A DNA stretch of 64,000 nucleotides. Source: Blastomonas aquatica (GTDB taxonomy: Bacteria; Pseudomonadota; Alphaproteobacteria; Sphingomonadales; Sphingomonadaceae). The notes beneath the pieces were generated by a model. It was not told where the DNA came from. It saw nothing but the letters and a program-made list of their open reading frames with translations, and did no database searches. The translations under genes were made by a program, and so were the position numbers. Location of the stretch: assembly GCF_014639875.1 (NCBI RefSeq), contig NZ_BMGD01000001.1, positions 372,001 to 436,000 on the forward strand, read 5' to 3'. Of this stretch, positions 45,458 through 54,226 are shown piece by piece (within the stretch, counting starts at the first letter, position 1; each line of letters starts with the position of its first letter).

Positions 45458-46785
45458 GCGCCAAAGCCGTCCATCAGTTCAGCGACGCTGGCATCGAGAT
45501 CGATCCGGTCGTGCGGGGCCTGGCGGATGAAGGCCAGCAGATCGGGCCGTCGTGCGACGGCTTCGTCGATATTGGCGTCAGACCCTTCGCGATAGGCGCC
45601 CATCAGCAGCAGATCGCGATTTTCCTCGTACGCCGACCAGATCCGGCGGAAATTGGCCATTGCGCGACGGTGCTCGTCGGAGATGATGTCGGTGGCAACG
45701 CGGCTCAACGACTTGCCGATATCGATCGCGGGGAAGATGCCCTGCTCGGCCATCGAGCGTGACAGGATGATGTGCCCGTCGACGATGGCGCGCGCGCCAT
45801 CGACCACCGGATCGTCGAGGTCATCGCCATCGGCCAGCACCGTGTACAGTGCGGTGATCGACCCGCCGCTTTCGCGGTCATTGCCCGCGCGCTCGACCAG
45901 CTTGGGGATCAACGCCAATGCAGACGGCGGATAGCCCTTCATCGTCGGCGGCTCGCCCAGCGCCAGCCCGATTTCGCGCTGTGCGTGCGCGATGCGGGTG
46001 AGGCTGTCGATGATCAGCAGCACCTTCTTGCCTTGCTTGCGGAAATATTCGGCGATCGCGGTGGCACGATACGCCGCGCGCAGACGCAGAATCGGGCTAT
46101 GATCAGCGGGCACCGCGACGGTCACGGTGCGCGACTTCATCGGGCCGGACATCTTGGTCTCGACAAAATCGCTGACCTCGCGACCACGCTCGCCGATCAG
46201 CCCGACGACGATCACGTCTGCTTCGGCAAAGCCGATTATCTGGCCGATCAGCACCGATTTGCCGACGCCCGAGCCTGCTGCCACCGCGATCCGCTGGCCA
46301 TGGCCTGCTGTGAGCAATGCGTTGATCGCGCGCACACCCAGATCGATCGTCTTGGTGACGCGGCCACGGTTGAGCACGTTCTCGCGCTTGCCCGCCAGCG
46401 GCCAGCGATCATGCGCAATCACCGGGCCAAGACCGTCGAGTGGCTCGCCCATCGGCCCGATGACCCGGCCCAGCAGCGCCTCGCCGACAACGGCCATGTT
46501 CGATTGGGCATCGGGTTCGACCCGTGCCCCGCTGCGCAGCGCGGCATCGCTTTCGAGCGGCACCATCATCGCGCGCGATCCGCGAAACCCTGCGATCTCG
46601 GCACGGATGCGGCGGCCATCGGCGGCACGAACCGATCCGCCATAGCCGATCGGATAATCAAAACCGGTGACCTCGAGCATTCCGCCTTCATGCGCGACCA
46701 GACGGCCGACGCGGCGTGGCCCTGCCCCCAGAGCGGCGACCTTGTCGGTAAACTGACGAACGGCGTCTTCCTGTGCGGCGATCAT
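45454..46785 (-). CDS. fliI: Flagellum-specific export ATPase FliI
   Basis: The product has 443 residues. The Walker A motif is AGSGVGKSVLIGQI (about residues 166-179), followed by VVGLIGERGREVSDFVE and the Walker B region KKVLLIIDSLTRIAHAQREIGLALGEPP. The order is that of the F1-beta-like FliI. It forms a hexameric ATPase under the export gate. The ATG overlaps the fliH stop. Confidence 0.94.
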   Translation of the reverse strand: MIAAQEDAVRQFTDKVAALGAGPRRVGRLVAHEGGMLEVTGFDYPIGYGGSVRAADGRRIRAEIAGFRGSRAMMVPLESDAALRSGARVEPDAQSNMAVVGEALLGRVIGPMGEPLDGLGPVIAHDRWPLAGKRENVLNRGRVTKTIDLGVRAINALLTAGHGQRIAVAAGSGVGKSVLIGQIIGFAEADVIVVGLIGERGREVSDFVETKMSGPMKSRTVTVAVPADHSPILRLRAAYRATAIAEYFRKQGKKVLLIIDSLTRIAHAQREIGLALGEPPTMKGYPPSALALIPKLVERAGNDRESGGSITALYTVLADGDDLDDPVVDGARAIVDGHIILSRSMAEQGIFPAIDIGKSLSRVATDIISDEHRRAMANFRRIWSAYEENRDLLLMGAYREGSDANIDEAVARRPDLLAFIRQAPHDRIDLDASVAELMDGFGA

Positions 46786-47462
46786 TGGTCCCCCTCCAGA
46801 TCATCGATCAGTCCCTGCAGCGCGTCGAGCATCGGCTGTGTTCCTTGCTCAATCCACCCATCAGCATGGTTAAGCGAAACCGTGCCGCGCCGGATCGACG
46901 GGTCGGGGGTGAGCACCAGCCCGCATTCGGTATCGCCCAGCAGCTTGCGGTCATCGGGATGCACGTGCAGCGCGCTACCGCGCATGTCGCGGGTGACCAG
47001 GGTCGCCAGCGACTGGCAGTGCTTTTCGAGCACCGCCGCATCGGGCTCGGCAAAGCCGCTCGAGCGTTCGAGCATCTGCTTCATCGCATGCAGCAGCATG
47101 GCGCACAGACCCTGCGAAAGCTGCGGCCGCAGAGCGTTAATCGCCAAGGCCAGAGCCTGCGTCGCGGCATCGCTCGATTGCAGCTGTGCCTCTGCCTGCG
47201 CGATGCCATCGGCAACGCCCTGATCATAGGCTTGCACCAGCAGTTCCTCGGGCGATGGGCCTTCGTCGATGATGGGCTCGTCATCGAAATCGTCCTCTTC
47301 GTCGAAATCCATCACCGGAGCCTGCGCCTCGGCGCTGGCAAAGCCCGTCATCGCAGTGAACATCGCCGAGGGGCGAAACACAGAAGGGGGTGCCTGCATG
47401 TCCCAGACCGGCAGAAACGCCGCATCGCCATCGGGACCGATTGTTATCGGACGATCAGACAT
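46782..47462 (-). CDS. fliH: Flagellar assembly protein FliH
   Basis: The product has 226 residues from the ATG at 47462, which overlaps the fliG stop as ATGTCTGA; a GTG at 47474 is the alternative. A long acidic N-terminal part is followed by a helical region (LLVQAYDQGVADGIAQAEAQL) and a C-terminal alpha/beta domain (LHVHPDDRKLLGDTECGLVLTPDPSIRRGTVSLNHADGWIEQG) characteristic of FliH. It regulates FliI and tethers it to FliN. Confidence 0.87.
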   Translation of the reverse strand: MSDRPITIGPDGDAAFLPVWDMQAPPSVFRPSAMFTAMTGFASAEAQAPVMDFDEEDDFDDEPIIDEGPSPEELLVQAYDQGVADGIAQAEAQLQSSDAATQALALAINALRPQLSQGLCAMLLHAMKQMLERSSGFAEPDAAVLEKHCQSLATLVTRDMRGSALHVHPDDRKLLGDTECGLVLTPDPSIRRGTVSLNHADGWIEQGTQPMLDALQGLIDDLEGDQ

Positions 47463-48501
47463 ATTCGTCGCCACCTCCGCCGATCACGATTTCGCCCGCA
47501 TCGGCCATCCGCTTGGCAGCCTGGACGATCGCCTTCTGCGCCTCGAGCACCTCGGACAGCGGCATCGGGCCACGATCGGCAATGTCGTCGGCGATCGACT
47601 GCGCGGCGCGGCTCGACATGCAGCCGAACATCTTGTCGCGCAGTTTGTCGTCGGCACCCTTGAGCGCAGGGACCAGGATTTCGGCATCGATCGACCGTAC
47701 CAGCGCGCCCAGATCCTTGGGATCGAGACGCAGGAGATCGGCAAAGACGAACATTTCGTCCTCGATCTTGCGGGCGATGTCCTTGTCGCGCTTGGTCACC
47801 GCGCGGATGATGCGCGCGCTTTCGCGTTTGTTGATGATGTTCATGATCGCCGCAGCATCGGAGGTACCGCCCGATGAGCTCGATCCACCGCTGCGCTGGC
47901 TGGCGCCCTGGCTGGCGAGCAGGGCGTCGATCGTTTCGAGCGCCTCGGCGCTGACCGGGCCCAGCGTGGCAAGCCGGAAAACCACGTCTTCCTGCACTTC
48001 GGCCGGAAGCAGCTGCAGCACGTTGGCGGCGACCTCAGGCTTCAGATAAGACAGCACGACTGCGGCAATTTGAGGATGTTCGTGCTCGACCAGTAACGCG
48101 ATTTCCACCGCGTCCATCCATTTCAGCGCCTCGAGCCCGTTGCCGGTCTTCTTGGGCGCGACCCGGGTGAGCATGGTCTCGGCGCGGCGGTCACCCAGCG
48201 CGCGCTTTAGCATGCCCTCGATCTGCTCGTCGGCCTTGTAGCCCAAAGTGGTGCGGTTGCGCGCCTTGTCGATGAACAGATCGAGCACCTCGTTGATCTC
48301 CTCGGCACCGACATCGGCGACCGAATACATGATCTCGCTGAGCTGACGGACTTCCTCGGGCTCAAGCCGGGTGAGGATTTCGGCAGCCTGTTCTTCGGCA
48401 AACAGCAGCATCAGGATGGCGGCGGCGTGATCACCCGGGATCGGGCGACGGCCTGCCGGCGCGATGCCGTCTGCGACCAAATCGTCAAGTGGATCAGGCA
48501 T
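47455..48501 (-). CDS. fliG: Flagellar switch protein FliG
   Basis: The product has 348 residues from the ATG at 48501 (overlap ATGCCTGA with fliF), preferred over the ATG at 48528. The middle domain shows the EHPQ motif (LVEHEHPQIAAVVLSYLKPE), and the C-domain the charged torque helix region (MFGCMSSRAAQSIADDIADRGPMPLSEVLEAQKAIVQAAKRMADAGEIVI). FliG joins the MS ring to the C ring and contacts MotA. Confidence 0.93.
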   Translation of the reverse strand: MPDPLDDLVADGIAPAGRRPIPGDHAAAILMLLFAEEQAAEILTRLEPEEVRQLSEIMYSVADVGAEEINEVLDLFIDKARNRTTLGYKADEQIEGMLKRALGDRRAETMLTRVAPKKTGNGLEALKWMDAVEIALLVEHEHPQIAAVVLSYLKPEVAANVLQLLPAEVQEDVVFRLATLGPVSAEALETIDALLASQGASQRSGGSSSSGGTSDAAAIMNIINKRESARIIRAVTKRDKDIARKIEDEMFVFADLLRLDPKDLGALVRSIDAEILVPALKGADDKLRDKMFGCMSSRAAQSIADDIADRGPMPLSEVLEAQKAIVQAAKRMADAGEIVIGGGGDEYV

Positions 48502-50266
48502 CGACCGGCTCCTTGGCGGCATCGGCACTGCCCTTCAGCAGATCACGGACCACCAAGGTGGCGTGATCGGGGTTCTGCCGCACGAAGTTCTGGATCAGCA
48601 GCGCACGCTCCTGATAGCTCGACGCTGCGTTGATCATGTCGAGCGTGACCGGCTCGTTATCCGAGGCGGTGCGGCCGATTGCGCGCGGATCGGATCCGTC
48701 ACGGGCCAGCGCCTGGGCGAGCAGCGCTCCTGGGCCTTCATCCGCTGCTGTCAGTGCCGCAGTTTCCTTGTCGTCGGCCTTCTGCTTGGTGTAGCGCTTG
48801 AGGAGCGGACGACCGATGCCGAAGATCAGGGCGAGCGCGACGAGCAGCGCCGAGACGTTGCGCACCAGCATGTTGAACCAGCTGGTTTCGTAGAAAGGTA
48901 CTTCCAGCTCGGTCACCGGTTCGAAGTTGCGCGACGAGATCGCAACCTGGTCACCACGCGCGACATCGAAGCCGATCGCGCCCTTGACCAGAGCCTCGAT
49001 TGCGGCGATTTCGGCTGCGCTGCGCTCCTTGCCGCCGGCCAGGTTCTTGACCGCGACGGCGACCGAGATGCGCGTGACCTTGCCCGAAGGCTCGCGGGTC
49101 ACGGCGACCTCGCGGCCGAGTTCGAAGTTGCGGTTGACCTGTTCGTTGCGGGTGGTGGTCTGGCCGGGGGCAGCGCCTTCAGCTCCTGCCAGCTCCGCAC
49201 CGGGTTCGATCGCCATATTGGGGTCGGCTGGCGGCTGATTGGCCAGCGCGCCGGGGACACCGCCTGCAGGAGCAGGCTGGGCCTCGGTCGAGGTGACGGT
49301 CTGTTCGCTGCGCACCCGCGCCTCGTCAGCGGGGAACGATTCGGTCGTCGCCTGCCGCTCGGCAAAATTCACTTCGGTCGAAACTTCGGCGACAAAATTG
49401 CCCGCACCCAGCATCGGGGTCAGCAAGGCGGTCAGCTGGCGGCGATAGCGTTCCTCGATGGTTTCCTTGACCTCGATCTGGCGCTCGGCCTCGTCCATGC
49501 TGCTGCTCTTCGAATTGCTCGAAAGCAGACGACCATTCTGATCGACCAGCGACACGTTTTCGGCCGAAAGCCCGGGGACCGAGCTTGCCACAAGGTGGAC
49601 GATTGCCTGCACCTGCGATTCGGGCAGACGACCCGCATCGGCAAGCTGCAGCACCACCGATGCGGCGGGCTCATTGCGATCGCGGATGAAGATGCTTGGC
49701 GGCTCGACGGCCAGATGGACCCGTGCCGAAACGACCGAGTCCATCGCCTCGATGCTGCGCGCAAGGTCAAGCTCGCGTGCGGCGCGGAGCTTTTCGTTCT
49801 CCACTGCGCGGCTGGCGCCCATCGGCATCGAAGAGATCAGCTCGTCGCCGCTCGGTGCGCTCTTGGGCAGGCCCTGGGCGGCCAGCGCAATCTTTGCCTG
49901 ATGGTAATCATCTTCGGACACCATGATCGTGCCCGAGCGTTCCTCGAAGCTGTAGGGAATGGTCGATCCATCGAGCGCCGAAATCACCGCAGCCTTGTCG
50001 CTGTCGGGAAGCCCGCGAAACAGATCGCGCTGGGGTGGTTCGCGCAAGGCTGCCCATGCCATGATCGCCAGCATGACGACCCCCATGAAGCCGAGCAGTG
50101 GCATCGCCTTGGCGACCGCGGGTTGGGCCACGAAGTTGCGGACCTGCTCCGGGATGGCGGTGCCACCCAGCACGCGCCCCGCAGCGCCTGATCCACCCAT
50201 GATTATGGGCGAAGGGGCGAGGGCTGCGCCGTCTGATGAGTTGGGGGTGATGGTAATCTCTGACAT
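48494..50266 (-). CDS. fliF: Flagellar MS-ring protein FliF
   Basis: The product has 590 residues. Membrane segments lie near residues 45-65 (AMPLLGFMGVVMLAIMAWAAL) and 463-483 (NMLVRNVSALLVALALIFGIG), with periplasmic ring-building motifs between (RDLFRGLPDSDKAAVISALDGSTIPYSF). The cytosolic tail contacts FliG. FliF forms the MS ring, the first structure of the basal body. Confidence 0.93.
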   Translation of the reverse strand: MSEITITPNSSDGAALAPSPIIMGGSGAAGRVLGGTAIPEQVRNFVAQPAVAKAMPLLGFMGVVMLAIMAWAALREPPQRDLFRGLPDSDKAAVISALDGSTIPYSFEERSGTIMVSEDDYHQAKIALAAQGLPKSAPSGDELISSMPMGASRAVENEKLRAARELDLARSIEAMDSVVSARVHLAVEPPSIFIRDRNEPAASVVLQLADAGRLPESQVQAIVHLVASSVPGLSAENVSLVDQNGRLLSSNSKSSSMDEAERQIEVKETIEERYRRQLTALLTPMLGAGNFVAEVSTEVNFAERQATTESFPADEARVRSEQTVTSTEAQPAPAGGVPGALANQPPADPNMAIEPGAELAGAEGAAPGQTTTRNEQVNRNFELGREVAVTREPSGKVTRISVAVAVKNLAGGKERSAAEIAAIEALVKGAIGFDVARGDQVAISSRNFEPVTELEVPFYETSWFNMLVRNVSALLVALALIFGIGRPLLKRYTKQKADDKETAALTAADEGPGALLAQALARDGSDPRAIGRTASDNEPVTLDMINAASSYQERALLIQNFVRQNPDHATLVVRDLLKGSADAAKEPVDA

Positions 50267-50269
50267 GGA

Positions 50270-50611
50270 TTATACCGGCATGTTCATGATGTCCTGATAC
50301 GCGGACAGCAATTTGTTACGGACCTGAAGTGTCGCTTCGAAACCGATCGACGCCTTCTGCTTGGCCATCATCACCGCAGCTATGTCGGTGGTCTGGCCCA
50401 TTTCGTATGATGTCGCCGCATCCGAAGACGTGTGCTGGACCTGGTTGACCTGGTCGAGCGCAGTCTTGAGCGTTCCGGCAAAGCCGTCGGGCTTGGTCTC
50501 GGTCGCCTCGGTGCCCAGCATCGGGGATTTCTTGGACAGCTGCTGCAGCGCGCTGTTCTGCTGGAGGATCGCGTTGCGCGCCGCCATAATGGTGCTGCTG
50601 ATGTTGCTCAT
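50270..50611 (-). CDS. fliE: Flagellar hook-basal body adaptor FliE
   Basis: The product has 113 residues. The C-terminal half (SYEMGQTTDIAAVMMAKQKASIGFEATLQVRNKLLSAYQDIMNMPV) is the highly conserved FliE end. FliE joins MS ring and rod. It lies 3 bp before fliF and 22 bp after the activator gene. Confidence 0.92.
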   Translation of the reverse strand: MSNISSTIMAARNAILQQNSALQQLSKKSPMLGTEATETKPDGFAGTLKTALDQVNQVQHTSSDAATSYEMGQTTDIAAVMMAKQKASIGFEATLQVRNKLLSAYQDIMNMPV

Positions 50612-50633
50612 GGCTTAGCTCCTCTCAGGCCCT

Positions 50634-51953
<1,320 letters not shown>

Positions 51954-52020
51954 TTTTCAGTCCCCCGACTTAATGGATCGCGGAGACTGCCGTTAAAAGA
52001 AGCCCCGCACCGTTCACTGA

Positions 52021-52036
52021 AGCAAGGGCCGTGCCA
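52021..52036 (-). promoter_or_regulatory. Sigma-54 promoter of the activator-fliE operon
   Basis: On the minus strand TGGCACGGCCCTTGCT matches the -24/-12 consensus at every defined position, including the preceding C. The transcript would start about 55 bases before the activator ATG. Confidence 0.85.
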
Positions 52037-52082
52037 GAAACATAAAAATATATTGCCCCTGCGAACACGCGGGTCTGAGATG

Positions 52083-52147
52083 CCTCTATAATAAGAGGTT
52101 ACCCCCAGCGTCATTTTATTGACGCGAGCAGTCAAGGAACCGGCAAC
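52083..52147. promoter_or_regulatory. Palindromes upstream of the sigma-54 promoter, candidate enhancer
   Basis: CCTCTATAATAAGAGG (52083-52098) and GCGTCATTTTATTGACGC (52108-52125) are perfect inverted repeats. CCGGCAAC (52140-52147) shares the CGGCAA half-site seen upstream of flgB. All lie 45-110 bp behind the promoter, where enhancer-binding proteins usually bind. Confidence 0.45.
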
Positions 52148-52238
52148 GGGTTTTTGACGCATGCACGAAAAGCGTTGGTGGAATGACCCCGTCTCCCTCA
52201 CCCGTTTGTGTCACCGGAAAAAACCAGATCGATTTTTC

Positions 52239-52265
52239 TTAAGGGACCTTGCCAAGCGCCGTTAA
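52239..52265 (+). promoter_or_regulatory. Sigma-28 (FliA) promoter of fliC
   Basis: TTAAGGGA, 11 bases, GCCGTTAA. The geometry is identical to the fliD and flgM promoters. The transcript would have a leader of about 55 bases with the ribosome site AAGGA (52316-52320). Confidence 0.83.
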
Positions 52266-52327
52266 CGCTTTCGAGGCCGCTTTGGTGGGACCGAGCCGCC
52301 CCGATTTAGAACTGAAAGGAACAACAG

Positions 52328-53140
52328 ATGACTGTTATCGGAACCAACGTCGCGGCGATGCGTGCTTCTTATGCCTCGACCAACGCGCAGAACAGCCTGT
52401 CGAAGGCGATCGACCGCCTGTCGACCGGCAAGCGCATCAACTCGGCAGCTGACGATGCCGCCGGCAACTCGATCGCCACCCGCATGACCTCGCAGATCCG
52501 CGGCCTGAACCAGGCTGTTCGTAACGCGAACGACGGTATCTCGCTGGTGCAGACCGCAGAAGGCGGCATGAACGAAATCACCAACATGGTGCAGCGTATG
52601 CGTGAACTGGCGGTTCAGTCTGCCACGGGCACACTGGGTACCGACGACCGCGCCAATCTCCAGCAGGAAGTCACCGCGCTTCTGGCGCAGGTTGGTGAAG
52701 TCGCGTCGAAGACCGATTTCAACGGCGTTGCCCTGCTGAGCGCCACCGGCACGGTGGCCATTCAGACAGGCATCAAGTCCGGCGACACCATCGATATCGA
52801 CCTCACCGCCGTCGACGTAGCCGGCTTGGCTCTGACGGGCACCGACATCTCCACTACGGCTGGTGCTGGAACCGCGCTGACTGCTCTCGATACGGCGCTG
52901 ACCACTCTGACCACCGCACAGGCCAAGCTGGGTGCGGGCCAGAACCGTCTGCAGGCGACCGTTGCCAGCCTCGTCAACCGTGCGACCAACCTCTCGGACG
53001 CCCGTTCGCGGATCCAGGACGCCAACTTCTCGGAAGAATCGACCCAGCTCGCCAAGGCCCAGATCCTGAGCCAGGCATCGACCGCGATGCTTGCCCAGGC
53101 GAACCAGAGCCAGCAGGGCGTTCTGAGCCTGATCCGTTAA
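52328..53140 (+). CDS. fliC: Flagellin FliC, compact form
   Basis: The product has 270 residues. The N-terminal D0/D1 helices (SLSKAIDRLSTGKRINSAADDAAGNSIATRMTSQIRGLNQAVRNANDGISLVQTAEGGMNEI) and the C-terminal ones (LVNRATNLSDARSRIQDANFSEESTQLAKAQILSQASTAMLAQANQSQQGVLSLIR) are complete. The central part is only about 60-70 residues, so the outer D2/D3 domains are nearly absent. It is secreted by the flagellar export system and builds the filament. A sigma-28 promoter lies upstream and a terminator downstream. Confidence 0.95.
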   Translation: MTVIGTNVAAMRASYASTNAQNSLSKAIDRLSTGKRINSAADDAAGNSIATRMTSQIRGLNQAVRNANDGISLVQTAEGGMNEITNMVQRMRELAVQSATGTLGTDDRANLQQEVTALLAQVGEVASKTDFNGVALLSATGTVAIQTGIKSGDTIDIDLTAVDVAGLALTGTDISTTAGAGTALTALDTALTTLTTAQAKLGAGQNRLQATVASLVNRATNLSDARSRIQDANFSEESTQLAKAQILSQASTAMLAQANQSQQGVLSLIR

Positions 53141-53233
53141 TCGGTCGGGAACCAGTTCCAAACTCAACCGTAAAGGCTCCGCAACGGCTATTTTACGACA
53201 ACTCACTAGCCTGAGCCTTTCGAATTCTCGATC

Positions 53234-53269
53234 AACCCCCTTCCCCGTAAAATCGGGAAGGGGGTTTTT
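53234..53269 (+). terminator. Rho-independent terminator of fliC
   Basis: A C/T-rich arm ACCCCCTTCCC pairs with GGGAAGGGGGT, followed by TTTTT. It stands about 95 bp after the fliC stop. Confidence 0.85.
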
Positions 53270-53309
53270 CGTGTTTTGGGGGTGAGGAAAAGTTCAGATC
53301 CTCCCACAG

Positions 53310-53425
53310 CCTGCTGGGGGAGGGGGACCGTTTGCGCAGCGAATGGTGGAGGGGCAGCGGGATATCACCTGGCCTAGCGTTGGTGCGATCCCGCCGCCCC
53401 TCCACCGCGACGCGGTCCCCCGTCC
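53310..53425. repeat. Intergenic palindromic repeat, family C
   Basis: GGGGGACCGTTTGCGCAGCG with GGTGGAGGGGC and the reverse form CGCCCCTCCACCGCGACGCG with GTCCCCC form a long imperfect hairpin between the convergent fliC and fliA genes. The region 53141-53452 holds no gene; besides this repeat and the fliC terminator I see nothing in it. The 57215-57372 region has a similar style (CTCCCCCTCGATGGGGGAGG). Confidence 0.62.
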
Positions 53426-53452
53426 CGAGACGAGCTCGGGGAGGATTTTTTT

Positions 53453-54178
53453 TCACCGCGAGCTCGCCAGCCTTTTGCGCAGCTTTTCCAGTGCGGCCTT
53501 CTTGATCTGGCAAACGCGTGCGGCGGTGATGCCGAGGATCAGGCCGATTTCGTCAAGGTTCATTTCCTCGATGTAATGCAGCTGCAGGATTAGCTGCTCG
53601 CGCTCCTTGAGCGTGCCGATACTGGCGTTGAGCAACTGCTTGAGGTTATCCGCCTCCATCCGGGTTTCGGCAGAATCCTCGCTGTCGGCAAACCACATCG
53701 AATGCTCGGAATAGACCTCGTCCATCGATTCAAAACGCACGTCCTGCGCAGCGTCTGAACGCATGCGATATTCGGCCGCATCCATCCCCAGCGCGGTAGC
53801 GACCTCGCCTTCGGTGGGGTTGCGGCCCAACTGGCGGACCAGTTGTTCCTGCGCGCGGCGCAGTTTCTTGCGGAAATCCATCGCCGAGCGGCACATGTTG
53901 CTGTTTGATCGCAAATGATCGATCAGCGCGCCGCGAATGCGCATGCTGGCATATGTCGCAAAGCCATGGCCGCGATCCTCATAATGGTTCGCCGCCTCGA
54001 CCAGCGCGACCATGCCGATCTGGATCAGGTCCTCGATCTCGATCACGCCCGGCGCCATGCCGCGCACGTGCCAGGCCAACTTGCGGACCAGAGGCAGGTG
54101 CGCCTCGATCAGCTGGCCCGGCGCAATCGCGGCAGGCTTACGGCCATAAGTGATCGTCTCGATGGGAAGTTGCTGCAT
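53453..54178 (-). CDS. fliA: Flagellar RNA polymerase sigma factor FliA (sigma-28)
   Basis: The product has 241 residues. Region 2 (HLPLVRKLAWHVRGMAPGVIEIEDLIQIGMVALVEAANHYEDRGHGFATYASMRIRGALIDHLRSN), region 3, and region 4 (LKEREQLILQLHYIEEMNLDEIGLILGITAARVCQIKKAALEKLRKRL) are intact. FliA directs transcription of late flagellar genes and is held by FlgM until the hook is complete. It follows flhA on the same strand after 48 bp, within a run that begins at a sigma-54 promoter. Confidence 0.94.
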   Translation of the reverse strand: MQQLPIETITYGRKPAAIAPGQLIEAHLPLVRKLAWHVRGMAPGVIEIEDLIQIGMVALVEAANHYEDRGHGFATYASMRIRGALIDHLRSNSNMCRSAMDFRKKLRRAQEQLVRQLGRNPTEGEVATALGMDAAEYRMRSDAAQDVRFESMDEVYSEHSMWFADSEDSAETRMEADNLKQLLNASIGTLKEREQLILQLHYIEEMNLDEIGLILGITAARVCQIKKAALEKLRKRLASSR

Positions 54179-54226
54179 GTTATCTGTCCAGCTTCATAAA
54201 AATGGCGGGCTGCGGCGGTCCGGAAG

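Larger units (their letters stand above)
51954..52327. other. Divergent control region between the activator gene and fliC
   Basis: These 374 bp hold no gene. They contain a sigma-54 promoter facing left, two perfect palindromes and a CGGCAA motif upstream of it, and a sigma-28 promoter facing right. Confidence 0.8.

Noticed and set aside
52262-53206. A 314-codon minus-strand frame covering fliC
   Set aside because: It is antisense to a textbook flagellin with its own promoter and terminator; the translation is R/G/V-rich and not protein-like.
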